A DNA stretch of 35,031 bases, taken from assembly GCA_023381565.1 (NCBI GenBank), contig JAMCRR010000051.1:1-35031 (forward strand), read 5' to 3'. Each line of letters opens with the position of its first letter. The first letter of the stretch is position 1. The notes below the pieces were generated by a model. That model did no database searches. It had not been told where the DNA came from and saw nothing but the letters and a program-made list of their open reading frames with translations. Positions 24,534 to 32,658 of this stretch are shown here, one piece after another. Position numbers and translations under genes: made by a program. This DNA comes from Chloroflexota bacterium. GTDB taxonomy: Bacteria > Chloroflexota > Anaerolineae > Anaerolineales > Anaerolineaceae.

Positions 24534-25426
24534 CAGGATCGTTCCTTAATGTATGGATTGACTATACCACACATGGCCTCCGAAGCCTCCCACAGGCGCC
24601 GGGCCAAATCAGGTCGCTGCGCCTGGCGGCTGGCCGGCACGGGCAGACAGTCGTGCCAGTAGAGCGCTTCGGGCAACCCTTCCTTAGCGGATAAAAACAA
24701 GATCGTCCTGGCAGGCTGATCTGGAGAAACGCCCGAGGTGCGCCGGTGCGACCATACCCAGTGGGTCAACCCTGAAGTGCCCTTAAAGCCCATCTCGGTG
24801 TTGACCAGGCCTGGGTCCACGGCGAAAGCGCGTATAGAAGTCCCGACCAGACGCCGTTGCAGCTCGAGGGTAAACAATATGTTAGCCAGCTTGGACACCT
24901 TGTAAGCCCATAAGCCGTGGTAGAGTAGCGGATCGTTCAAACGGGCGGGGTCGAGCCAGGTGCGGAAATGCGAGCCAGAGCTTACGGTGAGCACGCGCCC
25001 GGATGGCGCATCCTGCAACAGCGGGAGGAGCAGGTTGGTCAGCAAAAAGGGAGCGATGTGGTTTACCGCCAGAGTCAGCTCGACGCCGTCTTCAGTTTTT
25101 ACGAACTTCTGAGAGTAGACGCCGGCATTATTGACCAGCACGTCGAGCCTGGAAGAGCCACTGTGCGAGACGGCCTCCCGGATTTTACCGGCCAGTTCGC
25201 GCACCTGCGCCTGCCGGGAGAGATCGGCGAGGAGATAGCGCACCCGGCTCTCTGGCACAACCTCCCGGATCGATTGTTCGGCTGCCTGGCAGCGCCCGGG
25301 GTGGCGCCCCACGCCAATCACCTCTACTCCCGCACGCGCCAGGGCCAGCGCCGCCTGGCAGCCAATTCCCGACGTGGCGCCGGTGATAACCGCGGTTTTC
25401 CCGGACAGATTCAGGTCATCAATCAC
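24533..25426 (-). CDS. Short-chain dehydrogenase/reductase (retinol-dehydrogenase-like)
   Basis: This is an NAD(P)-dependent SDR of about 297 residues. LSGKTAVITGATSGIG carries the TGxxxGIG cofactor motif; VLVNNAGVY is the NNAG motif; TVSSGSHF and AYKVSK (YxxxK) hold the catalytic Ser, Tyr and Lys. The RYLLADLSRQAQV and GLVNTEMGFKG segments resemble the retinol-dehydrogenase/WW-domain oxidoreductase branch. The frame can start at ATG 25495, only about 6 bases after the predicted start point of transcription, or at GTG 25426, which has GAGAGAG upstream; I prefer the latter but the former (320 aa, near-leaderless) cannot be excluded. It is the first gene of an operon with the TetR gene. Confidence 0.85.
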   Translation of the reverse strand: MIDDLNLSGKTAVITGATSGIGCQAALALARAGVEVIGVGRHPGRCQAAEQSIREVVPESRVRYLLADLSRQAQVRELAGKIREAVSHSGSSRLDVLVNNAGVYSQKFVKTEDGVELTLAVNHIAPFLLTNLLLPLLQDAPSGRVLTVSSGSHFRTWLDPARLNDPLLYHGLWAYKVSKLANILFTLELQRRLVGTSIRAFAVDPGLVNTEMGFKGTSGLTHWVWSHRRTSGVSPDQPARTILFLSAKEGLPEALYWHDCLPVPASRQAQRPDLARRLWEASEAMCGIVNPYIKERS

Positions 25427-25507
25427 GAAAAAATCTCTCTCATAATGATCATCATGCAGTAGGGCAACCCATCCGACCACAAGGGCCGAATCCATGAGTG
25501 TGCTGTA

Positions 25508-25536
25508 ATTTTATATTGGATGATCGATGATGTCAA
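25508..25536 (-). promoter_or_regulatory. Promoter of the SDR-TetR operon
   Basis: On the minus strand TTGACA (25531-25536) and TAAAAT (25508-25513) are separated by 17 bases. The -35 overlaps the first copy of TCAAGTGATT (25533-25542). Confidence 0.7.
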
Positions 25537-25568
25537 GTGATTTACTCAATTGATCTAATCAAGTGATT
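25533..25568. promoter_or_regulatory. Twin TCAAGTGATT operator between divergent SDR genes
   Basis: TCAAGTGATT occurs at 25533-25542 and again at 25559-25568, 26 bases apart in the same orientation. Between them lie the palindrome TCAATTGA (25546-25553) and the dyad TTGAT-CTA-ATCAA (25550-25562). Each direct repeat overlaps the -35 hexamer of one of the two divergent promoters. This is a likely binding site for the TetR regulator encoded in the leftward operon. Confidence 0.65.
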
Positions 25569-25595
25569 GACAAATCGTCCGATATCGTATATATT
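25567..25595 (+). promoter_or_regulatory. Promoter of the rightward SDR gene
   Basis: TTGACA (25567-25572) and TATATT (25590-25595) are separated by 17 bases; transcription would begin about 30 bases before the ATG at 25633. The -35 overlaps the end of the second TCAAGTGATT copy. Confidence 0.7.
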
Positions 25596-25632
25596 TATAA
25601 GAGCGATTGAACCAGACGATAGGAGCATAGAC

Positions 25633-26484
25633 ATGGAATCTTACCTGATGATTACCGGAGCCTCCGGCGGCCTGGGCACTGCCTTTGTTCTCGAAGCTGC
25701 CCGGCGCGGTTACAACCTGTTCCTCACCGACCTGCGCCCAGACGGCGCCACCTTCGCCCAGACCCTTTCCACGACTTTTGGTATCCAGGCCCGCTACCAA
25801 CCCTGCAACCTGACCCAGCCCGAAGCACGCCTCGAGCTTTTCGACTTTCTCCGAAGCGCAGGAGTTCGTTTCTGGGGCCTGATCAACGTAGCCGGCACCG
25901 ATTTTGAAGGCTCCTTCCTCGAGTTGCCCCGCCAGCAGTTCCTCAACGTGATCCGCCTGAACATCGAGGCCACCGTGGATATGACCCACGCAATCATCCA
26001 CCTGCGCGATCCCGAGCGCCGCTTCATGTTGATCAACGTGAGCAGCATGGCCGCCTTCTTCCCTATGCCCTACAAAGCCACCTACGCGGCCACCAAACGC
26101 TTCGTGCTGGATTTTTCGCGCGCCATCCGTGAAGAGATCCGTCCGTTCGGCAGCGTGACCGCCCTTTGCCCGGCGGGCCTGCCGACCACACCCGAGACGA
26201 TGCGGGCCATCTTCGCTCAGGGGTTCTGGGGCATGGCAACCACGATGGATACAAAGACCGTCGCCCGCCGCACACTGAACCGTGCTCTGAAAGGGAGAGC
26301 CGTCTACATTCCCGGGGTGATCAACAGCCTGGGCCTGCGGCTCGCCGCCTATCTACCCGCCGGGCTGGTCGCCCGGTTTGTGGGCAAACGCTGGCAGGCC
26401 GCCCAGGAAGAGCAACTATCCTGGCCGCCGCTGCCGAAAAACTTGGAACCGGTGATTGTTCCAGTCTCACCGTCTTTCCCCTAA
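25633..26484 (+). CDS. SDR-family NAD(P)-dependent oxidoreductase
   Basis: This is a 283-residue SDR. The cofactor motif is ITGASGGLG at the N-terminus; LINVAGTDFEG replaces the usual NNAG; the catalytic set is INVSSMAAFF and YAATK, with Tyr and Lys correctly spaced. The C-terminal part (SLGLRLAAYLPAGLVARFVGKRW) is hydrophobic and basic, suggesting membrane association, as in some DltE/YqjQ-like SDRs. AGGAG lies 7 bases before the ATG at 25633, so the longer frame from 25567 is rejected. It is divergent from the SDR-TetR operon and shares its operator region. The substrate is unknown. Confidence 0.88.
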   Translation: MESYLMITGASGGLGTAFVLEAARRGYNLFLTDLRPDGATFAQTLSTTFGIQARYQPCNLTQPEARLELFDFLRSAGVRFWGLINVAGTDFEGSFLELPRQQFLNVIRLNIEATVDMTHAIIHLRDPERRFMLINVSSMAAFFPMPYKATYAATKRFVLDFSRAIREEIRPFGSVTALCPAGLPTTPETMRAIFAQGFWGMATTMDTKTVARRTLNRALKGRAVYIPGVINSLGLRLAAYLPAGLVARFVGKRWQAAQEEQLSWPPLPKNLEPVIVPVSPSFP

Positions 26485-26495
26485 GAAATTGGGTG

Positions 26496-26526
26496 GGGGG
26501 AGCTCACCTTTGAACAGGGCTCCCCC
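26496..26526 (+). terminator. GC-rich hairpin after the rightward SDR gene
   Basis: GGGGGAGC (26496-26503) and GCTCCCCC (26519-26526) are perfect complements, 11 bases past the stop. No T-run follows, so termination may be weak. The remaining bases to 26749 hold nothing I can identify. Confidence 0.45.
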
Positions 26527-26749
26527 TGCCCTCCCCCAGGATATAAACGCATTGAATTAAGCAGCCGAAAACCAGGGCGAGGGAGGTTCGCAATCTTTAT
26601 CGGTTGACCCCCGGAAATCGCTGATTTATTCCACGTCGATCTGCACTCGCCTCAGTCCTGTCCCCAAGATGTCGGAGTACCGGTTTGGAACCTGCAGTTG
26701 CGGCTCACCCCTCAGGCAGGGGTGATGTCAGGATCCTCGTCCAATACCA

Positions 26750-27853
26750 TCAAACCAACTCCTTGATCCCTTCCACCAGCCGGTCGATCTGTTCGGAGGT
26801 GTGCGCGGCAAATACGGCTATGCGCAAGGCGCCCCCGGGCGGCGTGCTGGTATAGTGTCGCACCAGCTCCACGGCGATGCCTTGCCGGAACAGCCCCGCC
26901 CGGATGCGCTCGATGCTTACATCGTAGCGCGACTCGAGGCAGATGATCGGCGCCGGGGTATTCGAAGGGGGCAGCGCCCACCCCAACGCGCGCAGCCCAT
27001 CGCGGGCTCGTTTCACGTTCGTCCACAAGCGGGGGCGCAGATCCGCGGACGTGCGAGCGATCTCCAGAGCCTTCGCCGAGGCTGCCGCAGCAACCAGGGG
27101 CGGCGGGCTGGCCCCCGCATAGATGCGCGAGCTGCGGTCCACACGCTCCGCCCAACCTGCCTCACCCCAGATCACCCCGCCGTAACCCCCTAAGGCCTTG
27201 CTAAGCGTGCCGCAAGTCCGGCAGCGATCATCCTGTAGGCTGAAATACTCAGGCGTGCCCCACCCATGCTCCCCCAGCACGCCTACCGCATGGGCGTCAT
27301 CCAGGTAGACCTGCCCGTTGTAAGGCTTTAACAGCTCCAGGTACGCGGGGAGAGGGGCGATTTCGCCGGAGATGGGAAAGAGACCGTCGCTCAACACGAG
27401 CGGCCGCTTGCCAGGGCGCAGCTCGAGGCGCAGCTTCTCAGCCAGGCTCTCGGGCTGCAAATGGTGGAAGGGGGTGACCGGCTTATTCACCGCCTGAGCC
27501 GCATCCCACAGGCTGAAATGGGCATCCGAGTCGATGAAGATATGATCGAACGAGCTGGCGCCGGCCTGCACCAGGATAGCCGGCCCCAGGTATCCGGTGG
27601 CGAAATAAAGGAGCTTCTCGGCGTTGAAGTACGCGCAGGCTTCTTGCTCCAGCTCATCGTAGATCGGGTGCTCGCCGTAGCCCCCACGCGAGGTAGCCGT
27701 CGAGACGCCGTAGCGCCGGATGGCGTCGATCGCTGCCTGCAGAACCTCGGGATGGCCCTGCAGGCCCAGGTAGCTGCAACCGGCAAAGTAATCGAATTCG
27801 CGGCCGTCGAAGACCACCCGCGGCCCCACAGGAGATTGCATGCGCAGGCTCAT
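26750..27853 (-). CDS. Alpha-oxoamine-synthase-family PLP enzyme (KBL/BioF-like)
   Basis: This is a 367-residue fold-type I PLP enzyme of the 8-amino-7-oxononanoate synthase / 2-amino-3-ketobutyrate CoA ligase family, which condenses an acyl-CoA with an amino acid and releases CO2. Features: YFAGCSYLGLQGHPEV, the family SRGGYGEHPIYDELE block (55-69), the stacking H112 in DSDAHFSLWD, DDAHAVGVLGEHG (185-197) and the Schiff-base K219 in TLSKALGGYGG. Relatives usually read SRxxxGT; the GYGEH form here is a variant. No other biotin gene is present, so BioF is not a safe name. The ATG at 27853 has no clear ribosome site. It ends a minus-strand series after the exported protein. Confidence 0.85.
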   Translation of the reverse strand: MSLRMQSPVGPRVVFDGREFDYFAGCSYLGLQGHPEVLQAAIDAIRRYGVSTATSRGGYGEHPIYDELEQEACAYFNAEKLLYFATGYLGPAILVQAGASSFDHIFIDSDAHFSLWDAAQAVNKPVTPFHHLQPESLAEKLRLELRPGKRPLVLSDGLFPISGEIAPLPAYLELLKPYNGQVYLDDAHAVGVLGEHGWGTPEYFSLQDDRCRTCGTLSKALGGYGGVIWGEAGWAERVDRSSRIYAGASPPPLVAAAASAKALEIARTSADLRPRLWTNVKRARDGLRALGWALPPSNTPAPIICLESRYDVSIERIRAGLFRQGIAVELVRHYTSTPPGGALRIAVFAAHTSEQIDRLVEGIKELV

Positions 27854-27937
27854 ATTCGTTATTTTACTGCTTCGTTCGACGATTGTCTGAGATGTGAGAT
27901 AGACCCCTCTCGATCCGAGCGCATGAGTCGCCCACCG

Positions 27938-28846
27938 TTAATACCCGGTAATATCATATTCCACGTCGAAAATCTTAAACACCACCGTCGCCAGGGTAGG
28001 CCGCGGGAAAATGAAGGTAAACTCCTGCGTTTCACCGGCGTTGACCCGGGCCGGCAGTGCAGGGGTAGCCTGCACAAGCTCCAACTGCTCGTTGTCCTGC
28101 GCGATGAGTTGAACATCGCCGGCAGAAACCGTGAATGGATTAGCGCCAGTATTCCAGACGGAGACCCGCACCCGCAGATGGATACGGCCCGGCACGGCTG
28201 CGCTCTCCAGGAGGGTAATTTCGGCCTCAGGCTCCTGTCCGTTGGGAGAAGGGGTAGCGGTGTAGATGGGCTTTTTCGGCACCAGGCTCCCCCTGACCAC
28301 AAAACCGGCGCCCGCCGGAGCATTACGGATAAACAGGAGGATCCCCGCCCTCACTTGAGCGGGCTGCGCCGGGTTGAAGGTAGAGCCCATCTCAGGCGCA
28401 TCCAACGTAAATGAGGTGATTGCACAATTGGCGTCCATGATCGATGCCAGGTCTCCCGCTTTCAATAAGCTTCCCAAAGCCAGGTTACTCGGGGAAGGGC
28501 CCAGGGAAAACACGAAGGATGAAGAATTTCCTTGATACCAGTAGGCCGACTCCGCCTGTTCCTCTGCCGGATTTTGATACGACCCATCTTCCGCCTGCGC
28601 CAACCCCCGGATGGGGAACCTGCTTCCAGCTAAAATTAAACTCGGCCCGGCGCATCTGGAGGTTGGCGCAGGAGCGGCAGCCAGCATGCCCTCGATATCC
28701 GGAGCCAGAATAACAACCACCGCCGCCAGCAGCGCCAGCCACAGGGCCCCGCCTACCCCGATTATCGCCCAGATGACCTTCAAGGAGAGGCGCGCTCCCC
28801 TTTCCTGGATTATTTGGATCAGTTTTTTTTGCGGTTTCCGCGCCAT
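27938..28846 (-). CDS. Membrane-anchored exported protein with a DUF4352-like domain
   Basis: This is a 302-residue protein of unknown function. A basic N-terminus (MARKPQKKLIQ) is followed by a membrane helix at about 25-47, so most of the chain is outside. The C-terminal half looks like an immunoglobulin-like beta domain of the DUF4352/TRF2-like kind: RIHLRVRVSVWNTGANPFTVSAGDVQLIAQD, then GETQEFTFIFPRPT. A PSPNGQEPE linker separates it from a central domain. It lies between the gamma-glutamyltransferase (79 bases upstream) and the oxoamine-synthase-like gene (84 bases downstream). No catalytic motif is visible. Confidence 0.68.
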   Translation of the reverse strand: MARKPQKKLIQIIQERGARLSLKVIWAIIGVGGALWLALLAAVVVILAPDIEGMLAAAPAPTSRCAGPSLILAGSRFPIRGLAQAEDGSYQNPAEEQAESAYWYQGNSSSFVFSLGPSPSNLALGSLLKAGDLASIMDANCAITSFTLDAPEMGSTFNPAQPAQVRAGILLFIRNAPAGAGFVVRGSLVPKKPIYTATPSPNGQEPEAEITLLESAAVPGRIHLRVRVSVWNTGANPFTVSAGDVQLIAQDNEQLELVQATPALPARVNAGETQEFTFIFPRPTLATVVFKIFDVEYDITGY

Positions 28847-28925
28847 CAGGCTTGCTCCCGCAAATGATTATATACTGGAATAGTCCACTTATTTAACGGC
28901 AATTTGGGATAAAAGAAGTCAGGGG

Positions 28926-30818
28926 TTATTTTGCCGCGGCCTGCGTCTCCCAGCGCGGGTCTGCTCCAGCGTAGATCAGCCCATCGTCGCCCTTCACGAT
29001 CGCCCCAACCCCGCCGTAATCCATATCCCAGTTCACGTCTCGCACCAGGGTATACCCCAGCTGGCGCAGCCCAGCCCTCGCACTGTCATAAAGATCAGCT
29101 TCCAGCCGCAGCGTCCCTGGGGAGGCTTCGTGCGGGGCAAACGAGGAGGGCGCCGAAATAGTATAAAAGCGCGGGGCACTGATGGCTTCCTGCACGTCCA
29201 TCCCGAAGACTTCCCTGTTGAGGAACACCTGGATCAGAGCCTGCGGCTGCATGTCACCGCCGGGAGTGCTGAATACCATGTAGAACTGCCCATCCTTGAA
29301 GACGATCATGGCGTGCGGTGTGACGCGTGGCCTCTTCCCCGGCGCAACCACATCCGGGCTGTTGGCTTCCAGGCGAAACTGGTTCATGCGGTTGCCCAGG
29401 TTGATGCCGGTACCGGGAACCATGGGCGTCCAGGGAAAATCGCTGGGCGTCATCACCACGGCGTTGCCCCAGCGGTCCAGAATGGCCAGCTGGGTCGTAT
29501 CATTCCCGATGCGCAAATCCAGCTCTGGAAGCAAGCCGGCCCACGATGGCGCTCCCCGCGGGTCGTTCAAGCTCTGCGCTGGAATGGAATAACCTTCGAT
29601 ACTGCCTGGCGCCGGCAGCGGGCCAAATGCCCCAGCGGTCATGCTCTGGCGGCGCTGCACGGCATAGGCTTTACTCATCAACGTGTCCATGGGCACGTCG
29701 ACGAAGGCCGGGTCGCCCACGTACGCGTCACGGTCGGCCTGCGCAAGCTCGATGGCCTGAGCTACCGTATGGACATATCGAGGTGAGTTGTGCCCCATGG
29801 CTTTCAGATCGATGCCCTCCAGGATCTGCAGCGCCAGCGGCCCCACCATCCCCTGAGTCCAGCCGCCGTTGGTATAGAAAGTGAATTCCCCATAGCTGCC
29901 CGACACAGGCTGCTCCCAGGCTCCCGAATAGGTCGCCAGGTCCTGTCGGGTGAACAATCCGCCCTTTTCCCGGTGCAGCGCCAGGATCTTCTCGGCGATC
30001 GTTCCCCGATAAAACAGGTCGCGCACAGCCTGCAGCCCGGCCTGGCGCGTGCCTCCGGCGTTCAAAACGGCCTGCTCGGCCGCGCCCATTTCTTCGAATG
30101 TGTTCGCCAGGTCGGGGAAGGCCATACGATCGTGCAGGTGGAACGGGCGCCACCACTCCTTTTGCATCCACACCTCGCCGTTGTAAGGCATGATCGCGCA
30201 CAGGCCGAGGCGCTCGATGATCGAGAAATTCTGCAGATCGGCAAGCAACACTTTGGTAGCGGGGAACCCCTGCCGGGCAACTCGGATAGCCGGCTCAGAG
30301 ACATCTGAGAACGAGAGCGTGCCGTGCTCCTGCAGCAGCGCGATCATCACGTCGGGTGAGGCCGGGATAAGCTGCGACCAGATATCAGCCGGCGGCACCG
30401 TTTCAAAGCCGCGCTTCTGAAAAGCTTCTAGGGTTGCTCCCGACGGCGCTGTGCCTACCCCGATGTAGCTGCGCGGCAAACCGGTGGCGGCATCATAGAC
30501 CATGGTGGGGGCGATGCTGGCGAAGCTGGCGTGAACCCCCAGGGTGGCGTTGAGGGTCAGCAGGGCAGCCACAGCGGCATCGTAGGCATTGCCGCCACGC
30601 TCGAGCATTTCGACTGCGGCCTGGGTGGCCCAGGGCGTGCCAGTCACCACCGCGTAGCTCTCGCCGGCGACCATCGTTTTGGGGACCTGGGTCAGATCCT
30701 GGTACGGCATCAAGTCACGCGGACCTTTGGGCAAAAGGGCATAAACGGCGCCGGCAAGGAGAGCAAACCCCAGAAACAGAATCCCAATCCACTTCAAAAT
30801 CCGTTTAAGCGTCTTCAT
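28926..30818 (-). CDS. Gamma-glutamyltransferase-family protein, exported
   Basis: This is a 630-residue member of the gamma-glutamyltransferase/acylase (Ntn hydrolase) family, normally a self-cleaving precursor that hydrolyses or transfers gamma-glutamyl groups. The N-terminal MLERGGNAYDAAVAALLTLNA block and the processing site DTTQLAILDRWGNAV are seen; the new N-terminal nucleophile would be Thr441. PGTGINLGNRMNQF and a STPGGDMQ stretch follow. Differences from typical enzymes: Gln replaces His after the two Thr, and the glycine-rich oxyanion stretch after the first block reads GVHASFAS. A hydrophobic helix (about 10-28) is a signal or anchor. ATG 30818 has AGGAG upstream; the earlier TTG at 30857 is rejected. 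Confidence 0.85.
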   Translation of the reverse strand: MKTLKRILKWIGILFLGFALLAGAVYALLPKGPRDLMPYQDLTQVPKTMVAGESYAVVTGTPWATQAAVEMLERGGNAYDAAVAALLTLNATLGVHASFASIAPTMVYDAATGLPRSYIGVGTAPSGATLEAFQKRGFETVPPADIWSQLIPASPDVMIALLQEHGTLSFSDVSEPAIRVARQGFPATKVLLADLQNFSIIERLGLCAIMPYNGEVWMQKEWWRPFHLHDRMAFPDLANTFEEMGAAEQAVLNAGGTRQAGLQAVRDLFYRGTIAEKILALHREKGGLFTRQDLATYSGAWEQPVSGSYGEFTFYTNGGWTQGMVGPLALQILEGIDLKAMGHNSPRYVHTVAQAIELAQADRDAYVGDPAFVDVPMDTLMSKAYAVQRRQSMTAGAFGPLPAPGSIEGYSIPAQSLNDPRGAPSWAGLLPELDLRIGNDTTQLAILDRWGNAVVMTPSDFPWTPMVPGTGINLGNRMNQFRLEANSPDVVAPGKRPRVTPHAMIVFKDGQFYMVFSTPGGDMQPQALIQVFLNREVFGMDVQEAISAPRFYTISAPSSFAPHEASPGTLRLEADLYDSARAGLRQLGYTLVRDVNWDMDYGGVGAIVKGDDGLIYAGADPRWETQAAAK

Positions 30819-31064
30819 TTCCCTGCTCCTGGAAAAGCATTGGCTACAACCTGCCAAGGATATAGGAAAATCTTTTGAAATTTATCGGACGCGGATGTTT
30901 ACAGATAAGCGCGGATGAGTAAGAATAAATTTATGGGATTGTTTAAGATTATACGATATTCACACCCATTCGGATAAAACCATCCGGCAGCTCATCTCTC
31001 CACCAACCCTCACCCCCACCCTCTTCCTGACGGGCGCCAGGGAGAGAGAGAAAAAGCGGGTATA

Positions 31065-31097
31065 CCCTCTGACACAACCGGGGAGAGGGGGTTTTTT
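31065..31097. terminator. Hairpin with T-run after it (plus-strand sense)
   Basis: CCCTCT (31065-31070) and AGAGGG (31084-31089) pair around 13 bases and are followed by GG and six T on the plus strand. No plus-strand gene ends here. On the minus strand the same block gives GGGTATACCC then GCTTTTTC, which could terminate the MFS transcript. Confidence 0.4.
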
Positions 31098-31102
31098 CGC
31101 TG

Positions 31103-31133
31103 CTCTCCTTGTGACACTCTTTCACAGGGAGAG
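31103..31133. repeat. 12-bp imperfect inverted repeat
   Basis: CTCTCCTTGTGA (31103-31114) and TCACAGGGAGAG (31122-31133) are complementary at 11 of 12 positions. With the preceding CCCTCACCCCCACCCTC stretch it resembles the dispersed palindromic repeats common in GC-rich bacterial genomes; other copies were not found in this window. Confidence 0.4.
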
Positions 31134-31191
31134 GGAGTTACCTAAATTCCTATCTTCTATTGCTCAACGACGGCCGTCTACCGGCCCCTGT

Positions 31192-32658
31192 TCACCGTCG
31201 ATTGTCCATGAGCTGGCTGATCTTGCCTCCTGGAGCGAGCAGCACTGCCAGCAGGCCGATCGCCGCTGCGGCAAAAGCGATCACGAACAGGTTGGCGATC
31301 GAAATAGCCAGTGCTTCGCGCAGCGGACCTTCGATGCGGGCGCTGGCGCTGGCTACCGGGTCGAGCAGCGTTTCCAGGGAGACTGTCAGGGGGTCGACGC
31401 CGTGCGCCAGCAGGTAGCTTGCCAGCCGCGTGCTTAGAAAAACCCCCATCACGCTGACGCCGATCGTGCCGCCGATGCTGCGGCTGAATTGCACCGTCGA
31501 AGTGGCTACCCCCAGCTCTTCCCGGCGCACAGTGCTCTGCACGGCAATCAAAAATGCCGGAATGCACAGCCCCATCCCCGCGCCCATCAGCCCGGTGTAA
31601 ACCATGATTTCGATCTCGCTGGCGTTTAAACCGATGCGCGACATGAGCAGCGTCCCGGCAACCAGCAGGACCATCCCGCCCAGAGCCAGGGTGCGATAGC
31701 CCATTTTCAGCAGCAGCGGACCTCCGATAAGGCTCGCCAGCGTCCAGAAAAGCGACATGGGCGTTAGGCTGATGCCCGCCTGGGTGGCGCTGGTGCCCAG
31801 CACCGCCTGCACGAAGAGCGGCACGTAAGATAGACTGCCGAACATTGCCCAGCCTGCCAGCACCCCGTGCACGATAGAAATCGTAAATAGCCTTTCGCGA
31901 AACAGCTTCAGCGGCAGGATCGGGTCCGCAGCGCGGCGCTCGGCCCATACCAGCGCGCCTAACAGAGCGCACCCCAGGACGATAAATACCCAGCCCAACA
32001 CCGTGCACAGCTCGTTCAAGCCCAGGAGCAAGCTGAGCACTCCCAGGGTCAAAAACAACGCGCCCAGCGAATCAATGGCAACATTGGCTTTTTTCACCGG
32101 GCCGCTATCTCGCCATGCGAACCAGACCAGGAGCAGAGCAGTTACGCCCGGGAACACGTTGATCAAGAAGACCCAATGCCACGAAACCTGGTCCACCAGG
32201 AACCCGCCGATCAGCGGACCGATGACCGAGGATACGCCCCACACCCCAGAGAAGAGGCCCTGCATGCGCGAGCGCTGCTCGAGGGTGAACAGCTCGCCGA
32301 TGATCGTAAAGACCAGGGGCAACACCCCTCCGGCGCCCAACCCCTGCAGGGCGCGAAAGAAAACGAGCTGGTCCATATTCTGCGCCTGGGCGCACAGTAC
32401 CGAGCCGGCAAGGAACATCACCATCGAAACAAGGTAGACGCGTTTACGGCCGTACAGGTCGGAGAGCTTCCCGTAAATCGGGACGGTGGTCGTTGAGGTC
32501 AACATATAGATCGAAAAAACCCAACTGTAAATCGACAGACCGCCGAGCTGGGCTACGATCGTCGGCATGGCCGTAGCCACCACGGTACCTTCCATGGAGG
32601 CCAGGAACAGGCTGAGCATGACGCCCAGGGTAATGACAATCAGGCGATTACGCGACAA
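31192..32658 (-). CDS. MFS drug-exporter-type transporter (DHA2, EmrB/QacA)
   Basis: This is a 488-residue, 14-helix proton-driven exporter of the DHA2 group. Motifs: D/E in ASMEGTVVATAMPTI (motif D1), GKLSDLYGRKRV (motif A), FFRALQGLGAGGV (motif B) and SSVIGPLIGGFLVDQVSWHWVFLIN (motif C, the antiporter signature). The start codon is TTG at 32658, directly after the TGA of the molybdenum-hydroxylase gene, with GGAAGGA 8 bases upstream; no ATG fits as well. The two genes are therefore translationally coupled, which suggests that the pump moves a substrate or product of the hydroxylase. Substrate is unknown. Confidence 0.92.
   Translation of the reverse strand: MSRNRLIVITLGVMLSLFLASMEGTVVATAMPTIVAQLGGLSIYSWVFSIYMLTSTTTVPIYGKLSDLYGRKRVYLVSMVMFLAGSVLCAQAQNMDQLVFFRALQGLGAGGVLPLVFTIIGELFTLEQRSRMQGLFSGVWGVSSVIGPLIGGFLVDQVSWHWVFLINVFPGVTALLLVWFAWRDSGPVKKANVAIDSLGALFLTLGVLSLLLGLNELCTVLGWVFIVLGCALLGALVWAERRAADPILPLKLFRERLFTISIVHGVLAGWAMFGSLSYVPLFVQAVLGTSATQAGISLTPMSLFWTLASLIGGPLLLKMGYRTLALGGMVLLVAGTLLMSRIGLNASEIEIMVYTGLMGAGMGLCIPAFLIAVQSTVRREELGVATSTVQFSRSIGGTIGVSVMGVFLSTRLASYLLAHGVDPLTVSLETLLDPVASASARIEGPLREALAISIANLFVIAFAAAAIGLLAVLLAPGGKISQLMDNRR

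Larger units (their letters stand above)
30819..31191. other. Gene-free region with interspersed repeat-like hairpins
   Basis: This is 373 bases between two minus-strand genes. It holds a TATAAT on the minus strand (30948-30953) that could serve the gamma-glutamyltransferase, a tandem GCGGATG motif (about 30892-30917), and a C/T- then G/A-rich block (31007-31133) with two hairpins that looks like a dispersed repeat. No coding frame is credible. Confidence 0.5.

Noticed and set aside
26750..27853. Biotin synthesis gene bioF
   Set aside because: No other biotin gene is present and the SRGGYGEH variant is unlike typical BioF, so only the family is named.
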